A stretch of 64,000 nt of DNA from Pseudomonadota bacterium. GTDB taxonomy: Bacteria; Pseudomonadota; Gammaproteobacteria; Burkholderiales; Gallionellaceae. The notes beneath the pieces were generated by a model. The model was not told the DNA's origin. It did no database searches and saw only the letters and a list, made by a program, of their open reading frames with translations. The translations under genes were made by a program, and so were the position numbers. Of the stretch, positions 1-7,801 are shown in pieces; within the stretch, counting starts at the first letter, position 1, and every line of letters starts with the position of its first letter. The stretch is taken from assembly GCA_021848465.1 (NCBI GenBank), contig JAJZUP010000007.1, positions 27,662-91,661 on the forward strand. Direction: 5' to 3'.

Positions 1-2
1 TG

Positions 3-662
3 TTGCAGGCTCAGCGCGCCATGGTGGAGCGGCTGGGCGGACGCATTGTCGAGCAATGTGCAGTGCAAAAGCTCAATGTTGAAGGCGGGCGGGTGCGCAG
101 TGTCAGTGCCGGGCAAGGCGATTTCACTGCGGATGGTTTCGTCATTGCGGGCGGTGCCTGGAGCAGCCAGTTGCTGGGCGAGCTGGCAGCAGGGGCTGCA
201 ATCAAGCCGATACGCGGGCAGATGCTGCTGTTCAAGTTTCCCGCACCGCCTTTGCCGCATATTTACCTGCAACAGGATTTGTACCTGATTCCCCGGCGCG
301 ACGGGCATGTGCTGGTCGGCAGTACGCTGGAGGATGTAGGGTTCGATAAATCCACGACCGATGAGGCGCGTGACAGGCTGGTGCAGCGTGCAGCGGTTCT
401 GCTGCCGCAATTGGCGGATATGCAGCCCGTCCGGCACTGGGCCGGATTGCGGCCCGGGTCGCCTGGAAATATTCCGACTATCGGACGGCATCCGCGACTG
501 CAAAATCTGTATATCAACAGCGGACACTTTCGCTATGGGGTAACCATGGCGCCAGCTGGTGTAGAGATTTTGCTGAATGAAATTGAAGGCCGCGAGCAGG
601 CTTTGGATGTATCGCCTTATCGCTGGGGCCAGGTTGCTGATGAAACCGCAAAGCGCATATAA
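3..662 (+). CDS. thiO: Glycine oxidase ThiO, C-terminal part (cut by window start)
   Basis: The frame is open from the window edge, so the real start lies upstream; about 219 residues of a protein usually near 350-370 residues are visible. It belongs to the DAO family of FAD-dependent amine oxidases. ThiO oxidises glycine to the imine that feeds thiazole synthesis for thiamine. Visible support is the FAD-domain segment VIAGGAWSSQLL, the substrate-domain stretch IRGQMLLFKFP, the repeated GHVLVGSTLEDVGFD segment and the C-terminal HFRYGVTMAPAG motif, where the Arg typically contacts the substrate carboxylate. A tRNA gene follows after 13 bp. Another DAO-family amino-acid oxidase cannot be fully excluded without the N-terminal half. 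Confidence 0.85.
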   Translation: MQAQRAMVERLGGRIVEQCAVQKLNVEGGRVRSVSAGQGDFTADGFVIAGGAWSSQLLGELAAGAAIKPIRGQMLLFKFPAPPLPHIYLQQDLYLIPRRDGHVLVGSTLEDVGFDKSTTDEARDRLVQRAAVLLPQLADMQPVRHWAGLRPGSPGNIPTIGRHPRLQNLYINSGHFRYGVTMAPAGVEILLNEIEGREQALDVSPYRWGQVADETAKRI

Positions 663-675
663 TTGCGCCCGTAAT

Positions 676-751
676 GCCGATGTAGCTCAGTAGGTAGAGC
701 AACGCACTCGTAACGCGTAGGTCGTCCGTTCGATTCGGATCATCGGCACCA
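676..751 (+). tRNA. tRNA-Thr(CGT)
   Basis: The full cloverleaf folds by eye. The acceptor arms are GCCGATG and CATCGGC, the D stem is GCTC/GAGC, the anticodon loop is CTCGTAA with anticodon CGT, the T stem is GTCCG/CGGAT around TTCGATT, and CCA is encoded at 749-751. The last anticodon-stem pair (31-39) is an A-C mismatch. A terminator hairpin follows 16 bp downstream. Confidence 0.93.
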
Positions 752-767
752 AAATAATCTCTCAAAA

Positions 768-789
768 ACCGCCGTCCGGCGGTTTTTTT
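768..789 (+). terminator. Rho-independent terminator after the tRNA gene
   Basis: ACCGCC-GTCC-GGCGGT forms a six-pair GC-rich stem followed by a run of T. It sits 16 bp after the tRNA CCA end and 17 bp before the stop of the convergent lipoprotein gene. The A run on the other side could make it bidirectional. Confidence 0.85.
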
Positions 790-805
790 GCTTTCCTGGC
801 GACGC

Positions 806-1021
806 TTATCTTCTCAGCAAATAGTAGACCGAATTTTTTTCTTCGGCTTTCATGCGTGCGCGGTTCGCCTTGATTTTTTCCGGCGTGTTGTGGAATGCGG
901 CTTCCTTGGAGAGTTCCTCGCGATGTATCGAGCTGTAGTAAGGATGTGGCGGAGCGGACGAACAGCCATTTAGCGCCCCAAGCAGGGCGAGCGACGCGGT
1001 CAGCTGTTTGCGTATCGGCAT
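806..1021 (-). CDS. Small putative lipoprotein
   Basis: A 71-residue protein with a short basic N-terminus, a hydrophobic stretch and a lipobox-like LNGC at residues 17-20, so Cys20 would be lipidated. The mature part is about 50 residues, charged, and rich in Lys, Glu and Arg. I recognise no domain and give no function. There is no clear Shine-Dalgarno sequence before the ATG, which lowers confidence. It is convergent with the tRNA unit and shares its terminator region. Confidence 0.55.
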   Translation of the reverse strand: MPIRKQLTASLALLGALNGCSSAPPHPYYSSIHREELSKEAAFHNTPEKIKANRARMKAEEKNSVYYLLRR

Positions 1022-1269
1022 AATTGATGTCGAGTTTTTTGCAAGAGTCTTAGGGAGTGCATGTATGGAAACATCATACTTCAGTCATTTCAGGCTGTAA
1101 ATTTGGGGGGGCAGGCGAGTGAGCCTGACTGCCGTGATGGCCTGACGTTACACAGATATTTCCTTCCTGGTGGAAGGGGTAAACGGATATATCTGGATAT
1201 AGATATTTTGGCAGATTTCTTGAAGCCGGCATTCTGATATTGTCCTTACATCAACAAAGGGGAGAAAAC
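1022..1269. other. Intergenic region upstream of the small membrane protein
   Basis: No gene is seen. It contains a short hairpin CCTTCC-TGGT-GGAAGG near 1162-1177 and an A/T-rich imperfect inverted repeat (ATATCT and AGATAT arms, about 1195-1212). These plausibly belong to the promoter region of the 1270 gene; the assignment is tentative. Confidence 0.4.
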
Positions 1270-1389
1270 ATGAACTACCATTTTCGCGAACGGATGCAGG
1301 AAGACGCCGAACCAGCGATCTCACCAATATTGGCCGTTATTATCCTGGCCGTTATAGTGGGCATAATGGTAGTTACCCAACACCTGTAA
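1270..1389 (+). CDS. Small single-span membrane protein (39 residues)
   Basis: ATG at 1270 follows a strong GGGGAGAA ribosome binding site. The protein begins MNYHFRERMQEDAEP and continues into a hydrophobic run of about 20 residues (ILAVIILAVIVGIMVV) before TQHL and the stop. This gives a charged cytoplasmic-type head and one membrane helix, as in small regulatory membrane proteins. No family is recognised. The preceding 200 bp contain an A/T-rich stretch that probably holds its promoter. It is followed by a 51-bp gap and the convergent cNMP/GGDEF gene. Confidence 0.6.
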   Translation: MNYHFRERMQEDAEPAISPILAVIILAVIVGIMVVTQHL

Positions 1390-1440
1390 TCAGGCTGTGG
1401 TTCGCTAACAGCGGATTGATCACCAGCGCTGATGTTCTCG

Positions 1441-2406
1441 TCAAACAGCTGACTTGATGCAGTTCCCGCCAGATGCCTGGGCTTCGAGCAGTGCCTGCTC
1501 GGCGCGCTGCAGCAAGCCTGCCATGCCGTCGTCTCGCAACTGGCTTACCCCGATTGAAACTGTGATGTCCGGTAACAGATCGCCGCTTGGCAGGACGATG
1601 TCTGCGCGGTTGACTGCGAGGCGCAGGCGTTCGGCGGCAATGCGGGCGGAATCAATATTGGTGGTGTATGGGAGGAATATGAGGATTTTTGCGCCGGCAT
1701 AATGCCCAGCCTGGTCCTCCGGGCGTTGGCAGGAAATGATGGTGTGGGCAAACGTCCTTAATGCCTGATCCGCGCCAAGCTTCCCAAATTTCGCCGCGTA
1801 TTGGGCATAGTTGTCGATTTCGGCGAGCAGCATGCAGCTCAGGCGGTTTTCGAAGGAGCAGCGCTTCAGGTAGCGGCCGAGTTCCTTGTCCATCCAGTTC
1901 TCGTTGTAAAGTCCGGTGAGCTTGTTGATCATGTCGAAGCCCTTGTAGCCATTGGTTTGCTCCAGGGAATCGGCGCTGATCCGTTCGTTGAGCTCGGCGC
2001 GCTGGCTGAGGAGGCGCAGGACGTTGAGCGCAGCCTGGTGAGAGTGGTCGATCAGTTTCCACATGGTGGCATGTTCAATGGCAATCAGCTCGCAGTCGGT
2101 CGCGGCTACAACGAATGCCGGCGAGTGCCCATCGCCCAGTAGCGACATCTCCGCCACACTGTCCCCCTCGCCATACATCACCAGCGGATTGGGATCGGAT
2201 TCCGATAATTGCAGGCTGAGCCTGCCCGATGCTACGACGTAGACATGTTTGGTTGTTTGGCCGGGAACAAGCAGGTGGTCACCTTTCCTGATCTGGAAAT
2301 GGACGGGATGCGGGATATGTTGCAGGAGTATCTGCGGAGCAATACCGGTAAAAAGCGGTGATGTTGCCAACAGGGGAAGATAGCTGTCAGGTAACGGGGC
2401 TGGCAT
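1441..2406 (-). CDS. Cyclic-nucleotide-binding domain plus degenerate GGDEF protein
   Basis: A 321-residue cytoplasmic protein. Residues about 15-130 form a cNMP-binding (CRP-type) domain. After a linker, residues about 160-320 form a GGDEF domain, starting at NKLTGLYNENWMDKEL and ending with the conserved VSIGVSQL strand. The active-site box is AGAKI (237-241) instead of GGDEF, so cyclase activity is unlikely. The inhibitory-site motif RxxD is intact as RPED (228-231), nine residues upstream of the box as in active enzymes. It may therefore be a c-di-GMP-binding effector whose output is controlled through the cNMP domain. The start codon follows an AGACC-containing leader without a strong ribosome site. 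Confidence 0.82.
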   Translation of the reverse strand: MPAPLPDSYLPLLATSPLFTGIAPQILLQHIPHPVHFQIRKGDHLLVPGQTTKHVYVVASGRLSLQLSESDPNPLVMYGEGDSVAEMSLLGDGHSPAFVVAATDCELIAIEHATMWKLIDHSHQAALNVLRLLSQRAELNERISADSLEQTNGYKGFDMINKLTGLYNENWMDKELGRYLKRCSFENRLSCMLLAEIDNYAQYAAKFGKLGADQALRTFAHTIISCQRPEDQAGHYAGAKILIFLPYTTNIDSARIAAERLRLAVNRADIVLPSGDLLPDITVSIGVSQLRDDGMAGLLQRAEQALLEAQASGGNCIKSAV

Positions 2407-2704
2407 GAAATAGGTCTCCGTGCAGGGATGGTTTGCGGGTAATTATCGCACTCCGAAAACAGGTGTGAGTATCTTTTTAGCACAGGGGCAAGAGATGCAA
2501 CGGCCGTCTTATGCGGGCTCACGAATTTGATTGCCGGGCAATCGTGGGGCGTACTGTTTACCACTGGCGGCACTACGGTGGCTGTGCGGGTTGCAGGTGC
2601 AATGATGTTCTAAGCGCAAATTTTTGTTTGGTGAAGCCGCAGCGTGATTGCATAATTCGGGTATGCAGGAATAAACCAGCGGGCCTGCCCGGTTAGGAGA
2701 TCGA
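2407..2704. other. Divergent intergenic region before the ABC export operon
   Basis: About 300 bp without a convincing gene. The short frames present lack start signals and codon character. It must hold the promoters for the minus-strand cNMP/GGDEF gene and for the plus-strand export operon, whose first gene is preceded by TTAGGAGATCG, a good ribosome binding site. No clear operator was found. Confidence 0.5.
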
Positions 2705-3889
2705 ATGTCTTTGCCGCAATCTGGAAAAAAACACACTCACATCAAGACGGCTATTGTTGCGGTTTTGCTGATTGTCGCGCTGGGCGCCGCGGCGGCTTAC
2801 CTGATGCGCAGCAAGCCGATCCCGGTTGTGCTGAAGCAGGTGGATCGCGGAACCGTGGAGGCATCCGTCAGCAACACCCGCGCCGGGACGATCAAAGCCT
2901 GCCGGCGTGCCAAGCTTGCGCCCCCGGCGGGCGGGCAGATTTCCAACCTGCTGGTCAAGAAGGGCCAGCGTGTCGTTGCCGGACAAATCCTGCTGGAACT
3001 CTGGGATGAAGATTTGCATGCCCAGGAGCGTCTGGCGCGCGACCAGTTGAAAACCTCGGAGTTGCATGTGCATGAGGTGTGCAGCATGGCGGATGCCGCA
3101 CAACGCGATGCCGAGCGCTCGAAGGAGCTCAAGGAAAAGGGCTTCATTTCCGCGCAGCAACTGGATCGGGCCGTGACCGATGCCAAATCGCGGCACGCCT
3201 CCTGCGAGGCGGCGCGCAGCGACATCGAGCAAGCCCGGTCGCGCATCCAGGTGGTCAAGACCAGTCTCGAACGCATGGTGCTGCGCGCGCCGTTTGCCGG
3301 TGTGGTGGCGGACATCAGCGGCGAACTGGGCGAGTATGCGACGCCATCGCCGCCCGGCATTCCGACCTTGCCGGCCGTCGATCTGATCGACGATAGCTGT
3401 CTGTTCGTGAGTGCGCCGATTGATGAGGTGGATGCCGCCAAGGTCAGGGTCGGGCAGCCCAGCCGCATTACGCTGGATGCGATCAAGGGGCAGACGTTTG
3501 CCGGCAAGGTGCGGCGCATTGCGCCTTATGTGCTGGAGCTGGAGAAGCAGGCGCGCACGGTAGAGGTCGAAGTCGAGTTTTCTGCATTGCCGAAATCGGA
3601 GCAGCTGCTGGTTGGCTACAGTGCGGATGTCGAAATCGTGCATGAGTCCCACGACAAGGTGTTGCGCATCCCGACGCAGACCCTGATGGAGGGCAAGCGC
3701 GTGCTGCTGTATCGCCCGGATGGCAAACTGGAGGAACGCCAGGTGACGACCGGTTTGTCGAACTGGGAGTACACGGAAATTGTCGCCGGGCTGAACGAGG
3801 GGGATCGGGTGGTTGTTTCGCTGGATCGCCCCGGCGTCAAAGCTGGTGCAAGTGTGGTGCCGGACACCTCCGCTGCGGCCGCCAAATGA
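2705..3889 (+). CDS. MacA-like periplasmic adaptor subunit (HlyD/RND-type membrane fusion protein)
   Basis: A 394-residue protein with a short cytoplasmic tail and one membrane anchor at residues 15-34. It then follows the adaptor plan: a lipoyl half-motif (GGQISNLLVKKGQRVVAGQIL), a central alpha-helical hairpin of about 100 residues, the second lipoyl half (VLRAPFAGVVADI), and beta-barrel and membrane-proximal domains. Such proteins bridge a MacB-type ABC exporter to a TolC channel. It is the first gene of an operon, overlaps the ATPase start by 4 bp (ATGA), and has a strong AGGAG ribosome site. The substrate (macrolide, peptide, lipid or other) cannot be read from sequence. No TolC gene is adjacent. 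Confidence 0.88.
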   Translation: MSLPQSGKKHTHIKTAIVAVLLIVALGAAAAYLMRSKPIPVVLKQVDRGTVEASVSNTRAGTIKACRRAKLAPPAGGQISNLLVKKGQRVVAGQILLELWDEDLHAQERLARDQLKTSELHVHEVCSMADAAQRDAERSKELKEKGFISAQQLDRAVTDAKSRHASCEAARSDIEQARSRIQVVKTSLERMVLRAPFAGVVADISGELGEYATPSPPGIPTLPAVDLIDDSCLFVSAPIDEVDAAKVRVGQPSRITLDAIKGQTFAGKVRRIAPYVLELEKQARTVEVEVEFSALPKSEQLLVGYSADVEIVHESHDKVLRIPTQTLMEGKRVLLYRPDGKLEERQVTTGLSNWEYTEIVAGLNEGDRVVVSLDRPGVKAGASVVPDTSAAAAK

Positions 3890-4566
3890 TCGAGCTACAG
3901 AACGTCAGCCGCATTTTCTCGGTGGGAGATCAGGAGGTCGCCGCATTGCGCGACATCAACCTGAAGCTGGGCGATGGCGAGTATCTCTCGATCATGGGGC
4001 CATCGGGCTCCGGCAAATCCACGATGCTTAACCTGCTTGGCCTGCTCGACCGCGCAAGCAGCGGCAATTACCTGCTGGACGGCGGCAACGTCACCGACCT
4101 GAGCGATGCCGAGCTGGCGCGGGTGCGCAGCGAAAAAATCGGTTTCGTGTTCCAGTCCTTTCATCTCGTGCCGCGCTTGACCGCAGCGGAAAATATCGAG
4201 CTGCCGATGATGCTGGCGGGTATTCCTGCGGAAGAGCGCAAACCGCGCGTGGCCCGATTGATAGAGAGTTACGGCCTCGGTGCGCGCGCCGACCACCGCC
4301 CCGACCAGCTTTCCGGCGGGCAGCGCCAGCGTGTGGCAATTGCGCGCGCCACGGTGATGAACCCGACCGTGCTGCTGGCGGATGAGCCGACCGGCAACCT
4401 CGACCGCACCACGGGATGGGAGGTGCTGAAGTTGCTGGAAGGCTTGCAGGAGCAGGGGATCTCGCTGGTGATCGTGACGCACGACGCCGAGATCGGTGCG
4501 CGTGCGCGGCGGCGGATCCATATGCTGGATGGCCGCATCCTTTCCGACGAGTCAAGCGGCGCATGA
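3886..4566 (+). CDS. MacB/LolD-type ABC transporter ATP-binding protein
   Basis: A 226-residue stand-alone nucleotide-binding domain, which is the usual size. Walker A is GPSGSGKST (38-46), the Q-loop is at FVFQSFHLVP, the signature is LSGGQ (142-146), and Walker B is VLLADEPTGNLD with Asp166-Glu167, followed by an H-loop VTHD. The family energises type VII ABC exporters, in which permeases convey periplasmic movement rather than forming a classic channel. Its start overlaps the adaptor stop (ATGA) and its stop overlaps the first permease start, showing translational coupling. Confidence 0.93.
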   Translation: MIELQNVSRIFSVGDQEVAALRDINLKLGDGEYLSIMGPSGSGKSTMLNLLGLLDRASSGNYLLDGGNVTDLSDAELARVRSEKIGFVFQSFHLVPRLTAAENIELPMMLAGIPAEERKPRVARLIESYGLGARADHRPDQLSGGQRQRVAIARATVMNPTVLLADEPTGNLDRTTGWEVLKLLEGLQEQGISLVIVTHDAEIGARARRRIHMLDGRILSDESSGA

Positions 4567-5771
4567 GGCTTACCGATACCATCCAGTTTGCATCGTCCAG
4601 CCTGCGCGGCAGCCCGACACGCACGGTGCTGATGATGCTGGCAATGTCGATCGGCGTGGCCGCCGTCGTGGTGCTCACCGCGCTCGGTGAGGGCGCGCGG
4701 CGTTACGTGGTCAACCAGTTTTCCTCGTTGGGCACCAATCTCGTCATCGTCCTGCCGGGGCGCACCGAAACTGCTGGCGTCGGGCCGGGCATGATGACCG
4801 GGCAGACGCCGCGCGACATCACGCTCGATGATGCCGAGGCCCTGTTGCGCAGCCCGGCCGTGAGCCGGATTGCCGCGCTGACGGTTGGTTCCGCTACGCT
4901 TTCGCTGGATGCGCTGAACCGCGATGTGGTCGTGCTGGGCTCCACACCCAGCCTGCTTGAAGTGCGCCACATGAAAATGGCCCTCGGGCGCTTCCTGCCT
5001 CCCGGCGATATCCATGACAGCGCTTCGGTTTGCGTGCTCGGCATCAAGCTCAAGCAGGAGCTGTTCGGAAATGACCAGGCCGTCGGCCAATGGGTACGTC
5101 TGGGTGACCGCCGTTTCCGCGTGATCGGGGTCATGGCGTCGCAAGGCGAATCGATGGGCTTCAATACCGATGAGGTGGTGATTGTTCCGGTGGCATCGGC
5201 GCACCAGCTCTTCAACACTTCCGGGCTGTTCCGTGTGCTGCTCGAAGCGAAAAACCGCGACTACATCGAGCAATTGAAACACGATGCCGAGGAAATCATG
5301 TTCCAGCGCCACAGCGGGGATAGGGATGTCACCGTGATTACGCAGGATGCCATCCTCGCCACGTTTGACCGCATCCTGATGGCGCTGACCATGGCAGTGG
5401 GCGGGATCGCCGCCATCAGCCTGGCCGTGGCCGGCGTGCTGATCATGAACGTGATGCTGATCGCCGTGGCGCAGCGCGTCAAGGAAATCGGGCTGCTCAA
5501 GGCGCTCGGTGCGCCGGGGCGCCAGATTCGCAACTTGTTTTTTGCCGAAGCCGTGCTGCTGTCCGGCATCGGGTGCCTGGCCGGGCTGGCGCTGGGGTAT
5601 CTAGGTAGTGCGGTCATCGGCCAAATCTATCCCAATTTCCCGGTGTCGCCGCCGTGGTGGTCGGTGCTGGCGGCCAGCGCCACCGCGCTCGGCACGGGCA
5701 TCCTGTTCAGCGTGTGGCCGGCCCGGCGCGCCGCCCGGCTCGACCCGGTCGCGGCCCTGGCGGGGAAATAA
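4563..5771 (+). CDS. MacB-like ABC transporter permease, first copy
   Basis: A 402-residue FtsX/MacB-type permease. The start is taken at 4563, overlapping the ATPase stop as ATGA; an earlier in-frame start would add 49 residues that only shadow the ATPase gene. TM1 lies near residues 20-42 (VLMMLAMSIGVAAVVVLTAL). A large periplasmic MacB_PCD domain follows, then three C-terminal helices from about residue 280 with the coupling segment KEIGLLKALGAPGRQIR. It probably pairs with the second permease (6558-7757) as a heterodimer on one ATPase. A toxin-antitoxin cassette separates the two permease genes. Confidence 0.9.
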   Translation: MRLTDTIQFASSSLRGSPTRTVLMMLAMSIGVAAVVVLTALGEGARRYVVNQFSSLGTNLVIVLPGRTETAGVGPGMMTGQTPRDITLDDAEALLRSPAVSRIAALTVGSATLSLDALNRDVVVLGSTPSLLEVRHMKMALGRFLPPGDIHDSASVCVLGIKLKQELFGNDQAVGQWVRLGDRRFRVIGVMASQGESMGFNTDEVVIVPVASAHQLFNTSGLFRVLLEAKNRDYIEQLKHDAEEIMFQRHSGDRDVTVITQDAILATFDRILMALTMAVGGIAAISLAVAGVLIMNVMLIAVAQRVKEIGLLKALGAPGRQIRNLFFAEAVLLSGIGCLAGLALGYLGSAVIGQIYPNFPVSPPWWSVLAASATALGTGILFSVWPARRAARLDPVAALAGK

Positions 5772-5785
5772 CCAATCTATGGTTC

Positions 5786-5815
5786 TTGACACCATAAATT
5801 GTGCGGGCAGATAAT
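5786..5815 (+). promoter_or_regulatory. Sigma70-type promoter for the TumE-type toxin-antitoxin pair
   Basis: A perfect TTGACA at 5786-5791, an 18-bp spacer and GATAAT at 5810-5815 (five of six consensus bases). The expected transcription start is about 6-8 bases further, at or beside the ATG at 5822. The toxin mRNA may therefore be leaderless, which fits the lack of a ribosome binding site there. Confidence 0.6.
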
Positions 5816-5821
5816 CGGATC

Positions 5822-6112
5822 ATGACCAAGCGGGCAAACCTGATCTACCGCGAAAAACGCAGTCATGCCGGGGGCATTGTGGAAATGGTGGTTTGGCGGG
5901 TTCCGCAGCCGGTGCCGCCATCGGAGCATCCTTTCAAATACCGTCTGGTATTCGTGCGTGACGGCGAGCGGCTGGTGGGGTATGACAACGAACGCGGCAA
6001 GGGTGACCACCGGCATCTGGGCGAGCTTGAGTCGCCTTATGTTTTTGTGGATGAAGATCAATTGCTCAATGATTTTTGGCAAGACGTCATGGAGGTGAAC
6101 AATGAAACCTAA
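5822..6112 (+). CDS. Putative TumE-type (DUF6516) toxin
   Basis: A 96-residue protein beginning MTKRANLIYREKR and containing the family-like blocks VEMVVWRVP, HPFKYRLVFV, GYDNERGKGDHRH and a C-terminal DFWQDV. This layout matches small TumE/DUF6516 proteins, described as toxins of two-gene addiction modules; recognition is by memory, so moderate. The ATG at 5822 is preferred over the GTG at 5801, because the GTG lies inside the promoter. The stop overlaps the next gene by 11 bp, giving the toxin-first order typical of this module. Both genes sit between two permease genes of one transporter operon, suggesting later insertion. Confidence 0.6.
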   Translation: MTKRANLIYREKRSHAGGIVEMVVWRVPQPVPPSEHPFKYRLVFVRDGERLVGYDNERGKGDHRHLGELESPYVFVDEDQLLNDFWQDVMEVNNET

Positions 6113-6485
6113 CCCGAATGTGCTGCACCTGACCGTAGGTGAACCCATGGCGGCCGGTCTTGCCCGTGCTGCTGCAGCAATGAAGGCTGCCCGGCAGGGA
6201 AAAAAGATGACGTCATACCATGGCGTCGGCTTCGACAATGTCGGCGAACTCTTCTCGGTATTCACCCCGAAACGCTGGGAGCTTATCGGGGCGCTACGCG
6301 AAGGTGGGGCGATGACAATTGCCGAACTAGCCCGCCGACTCGGGCGCGACTACAAGAATGTGTATAACGATTGCGAGCGCCTGATTGAATGGATGGCCGT
6401 CGAGAAAGACGAGAACGGACTGGTCTGTGCGCCCTACGATGAGATTGTGGTGGATATGAAGCTGCCTGAAAAACGGGCGGCCTAA
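6102..6485 (+). CDS. Winged-helix antitoxin-like DNA-binding protein
   Basis: A 127-residue protein. Residues about 55-105 form a winged helix-turn-helix (RWELIGALREGG, then MTIAELARRLGRDYKNVYND as the helix-turn-helix and a wing ending MAVEKDENGLV). It resembles the HVO_A0114-like DNA-binding partner found with TumE-type toxins. GGAGGTG lies 5-11 bases before the ATG, far stronger than any signal before the toxin, so the antitoxin is probably translated more efficiently. It likely represses the promoter at 5786-5815 and neutralises the upstream protein; both roles are inferred from family behaviour. Confidence 0.65.
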   Translation: MKPNPNVLHLTVGEPMAAGLARAAAAMKAARQGKKMTSYHGVGFDNVGELFSVFTPKRWELIGALREGGAMTIAELARRLGRDYKNVYNDCERLIEWMAVEKDENGLVCAPYDEIVVDMKLPEKRAA

Positions 6486-6557
6486 CGTGCTGTGCCAATT
6501 CCGTCATTTTAATCAGCCAGCCTTGTCTCCTGAGTTCTGACCGGCAGGGGGAGTTCG

Positions 6558-7757
6558 ATGTTATTCCGCGACCTGATTGCCCTTACCTCATCAAGCTTCC
6601 TGACCTACCGGATGCGCAGCTTCCTGACCGGGCTCGGCATCGCCATCGGCATTGCCGCTGTCATCCTGCTGACCTCGATCGGCGAGGGTTTGCATCATTT
6701 CATGCTGTCGGAGTTTTCCCAGTTCGGCACCAACATCATCAGCGTGCAGCCGGGCAAGACGCAGACACAGGGCGGCAACGTCGGCATCTTCGGTTCGGTG
6801 CGCCCGCTGACGCTGGAAGATGCCAATGCGATGCGCCGCTTGCCCTACGTCGAATATGTGATCCCCGGCATGGCGGGCACGGCCGAGGTGAAGGCCAATG
6901 GCCGCACCCGGCGCACCATGGTGTTGGGTGAGGGGCGCGATTTCAGCAAGGCGTTCACGATGAAGGTGCAGAGCGGCAGTTTCTGGACCGATGAGGATAA
7001 TGAGCAGGCGCGCGCCCAGGCCGTGATCGGCTCGAAAATCCAGCAGGAACTGTACGGGAATCAGAACCCTTTGGGCAGCTACCTGCGCGTCGGCGGCCAG
7101 CGCTACCGAGTGATCGGCGTGATGGAGTCGAAAGGGCAGATATTGGGCATGGATATGGACGACTCGGTATTCATTCCCGCCGCGCGCGCGCTGGAGCTGT
7201 TCAACCGCCCCGGCCTGATGGAGGTGAATGTCAGCTACCGTCCCGATGTGGATGCCGACACGGTCCTCAAGCTGCTGCGCGAGCGCATGATCGAGCGCCA
7301 CGGGCGCGAGGATTTCACGATGATCTCGCAGGAGCAGGCGCTGGAAGTGCTGAGCTCGGTGCTCGACGTGATTACCTTTGCGGTCGGCGCGCTGGGCGGC
7401 ATTTCTTTGCTGGTCGGCGCGGTTGGCATCCTCACGATCATGACCATGGCGGTGACCGAACGTACCGCAGAAATCGGCCTGCTGCGCGCGCTGGGCGCAC
7501 AGGAAAAACAGGTGCTGGCGTTGTTTCTCGGCGAGGCCATGCTGCTGTCCGCGCTGGGCGGCGTGCTCGGTCTGGCGGTCGGGATCGGGATTGCCCAGGC
7601 CGTGCATTTCTTCGCGCCATCCTTCCCGGTGCATACGCCATGGCTGTTCGTGGTGCTGGCGGAGCTGACTGCCGTATCAATCGGCCTGATGGCCGGCGTG
7701 GTGCCGGCGCTGCGTGCCGCGCAGCTTGACCCGGTGGAGGCGTTGCATGCGGAATGA
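6558..7757 (+). CDS. MacB-like ABC transporter permease, second copy
   Basis: A 399-residue permease related to the one at 4563-5771. TM1 is near residues 20-42 (MRSFLTGLGIAIGIAAVILL). A periplasmic domain follows with GKTQTQGGN, VRPLTLEDA and the shared YRVIGVMESKGQ motif, then three C-terminal helices with TERTAEIGLLRALGAQEKQV. It has its own ribosome site (GGGGGAG). It must use the single upstream ATPase, since no other is nearby. The 786-bp gap from the first permease is filled by the toxin-antitoxin cassette. The operon ends here, and the next gene is AT-rich and unrelated. Confidence 0.9.
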   Translation: MLFRDLIALTSSSFLTYRMRSFLTGLGIAIGIAAVILLTSIGEGLHHFMLSEFSQFGTNIISVQPGKTQTQGGNVGIFGSVRPLTLEDANAMRRLPYVEYVIPGMAGTAEVKANGRTRRTMVLGEGRDFSKAFTMKVQSGSFWTDEDNEQARAQAVIGSKIQQELYGNQNPLGSYLRVGGQRYRVIGVMESKGQILGMDMDDSVFIPAARALELFNRPGLMEVNVSYRPDVDADTVLKLLRERMIERHGREDFTMISQEQALEVLSSVLDVITFAVGALGGISLLVGAVGILTIMTMAVTERTAEIGLLRALGAQEKQVLALFLGEAMLLSALGGVLGLAVGIGIAQAVHFFAPSFPVHTPWLFVVLAELTAVSIGLMAGVVPALRAAQLDPVEALHAE

Positions 7758-7801
7758 TGAGGCAATTACCACCTAAATTGCGAAGTGTAGGATGTGAATG
7801 A

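Noticed and set aside
2232..2573. Minus-strand frames in the region between the cNMP gene and the exporter operon
   Set aside because: They overlap the real gene or lack starts with ribosome sites and show no protein-like composition.
4416..4562. A 49-codon upstream extension of the first permease
   Set aside because: It runs through the ATPase gene in another frame; ATGA overlap at 4563 and the family N-terminus define the real start.
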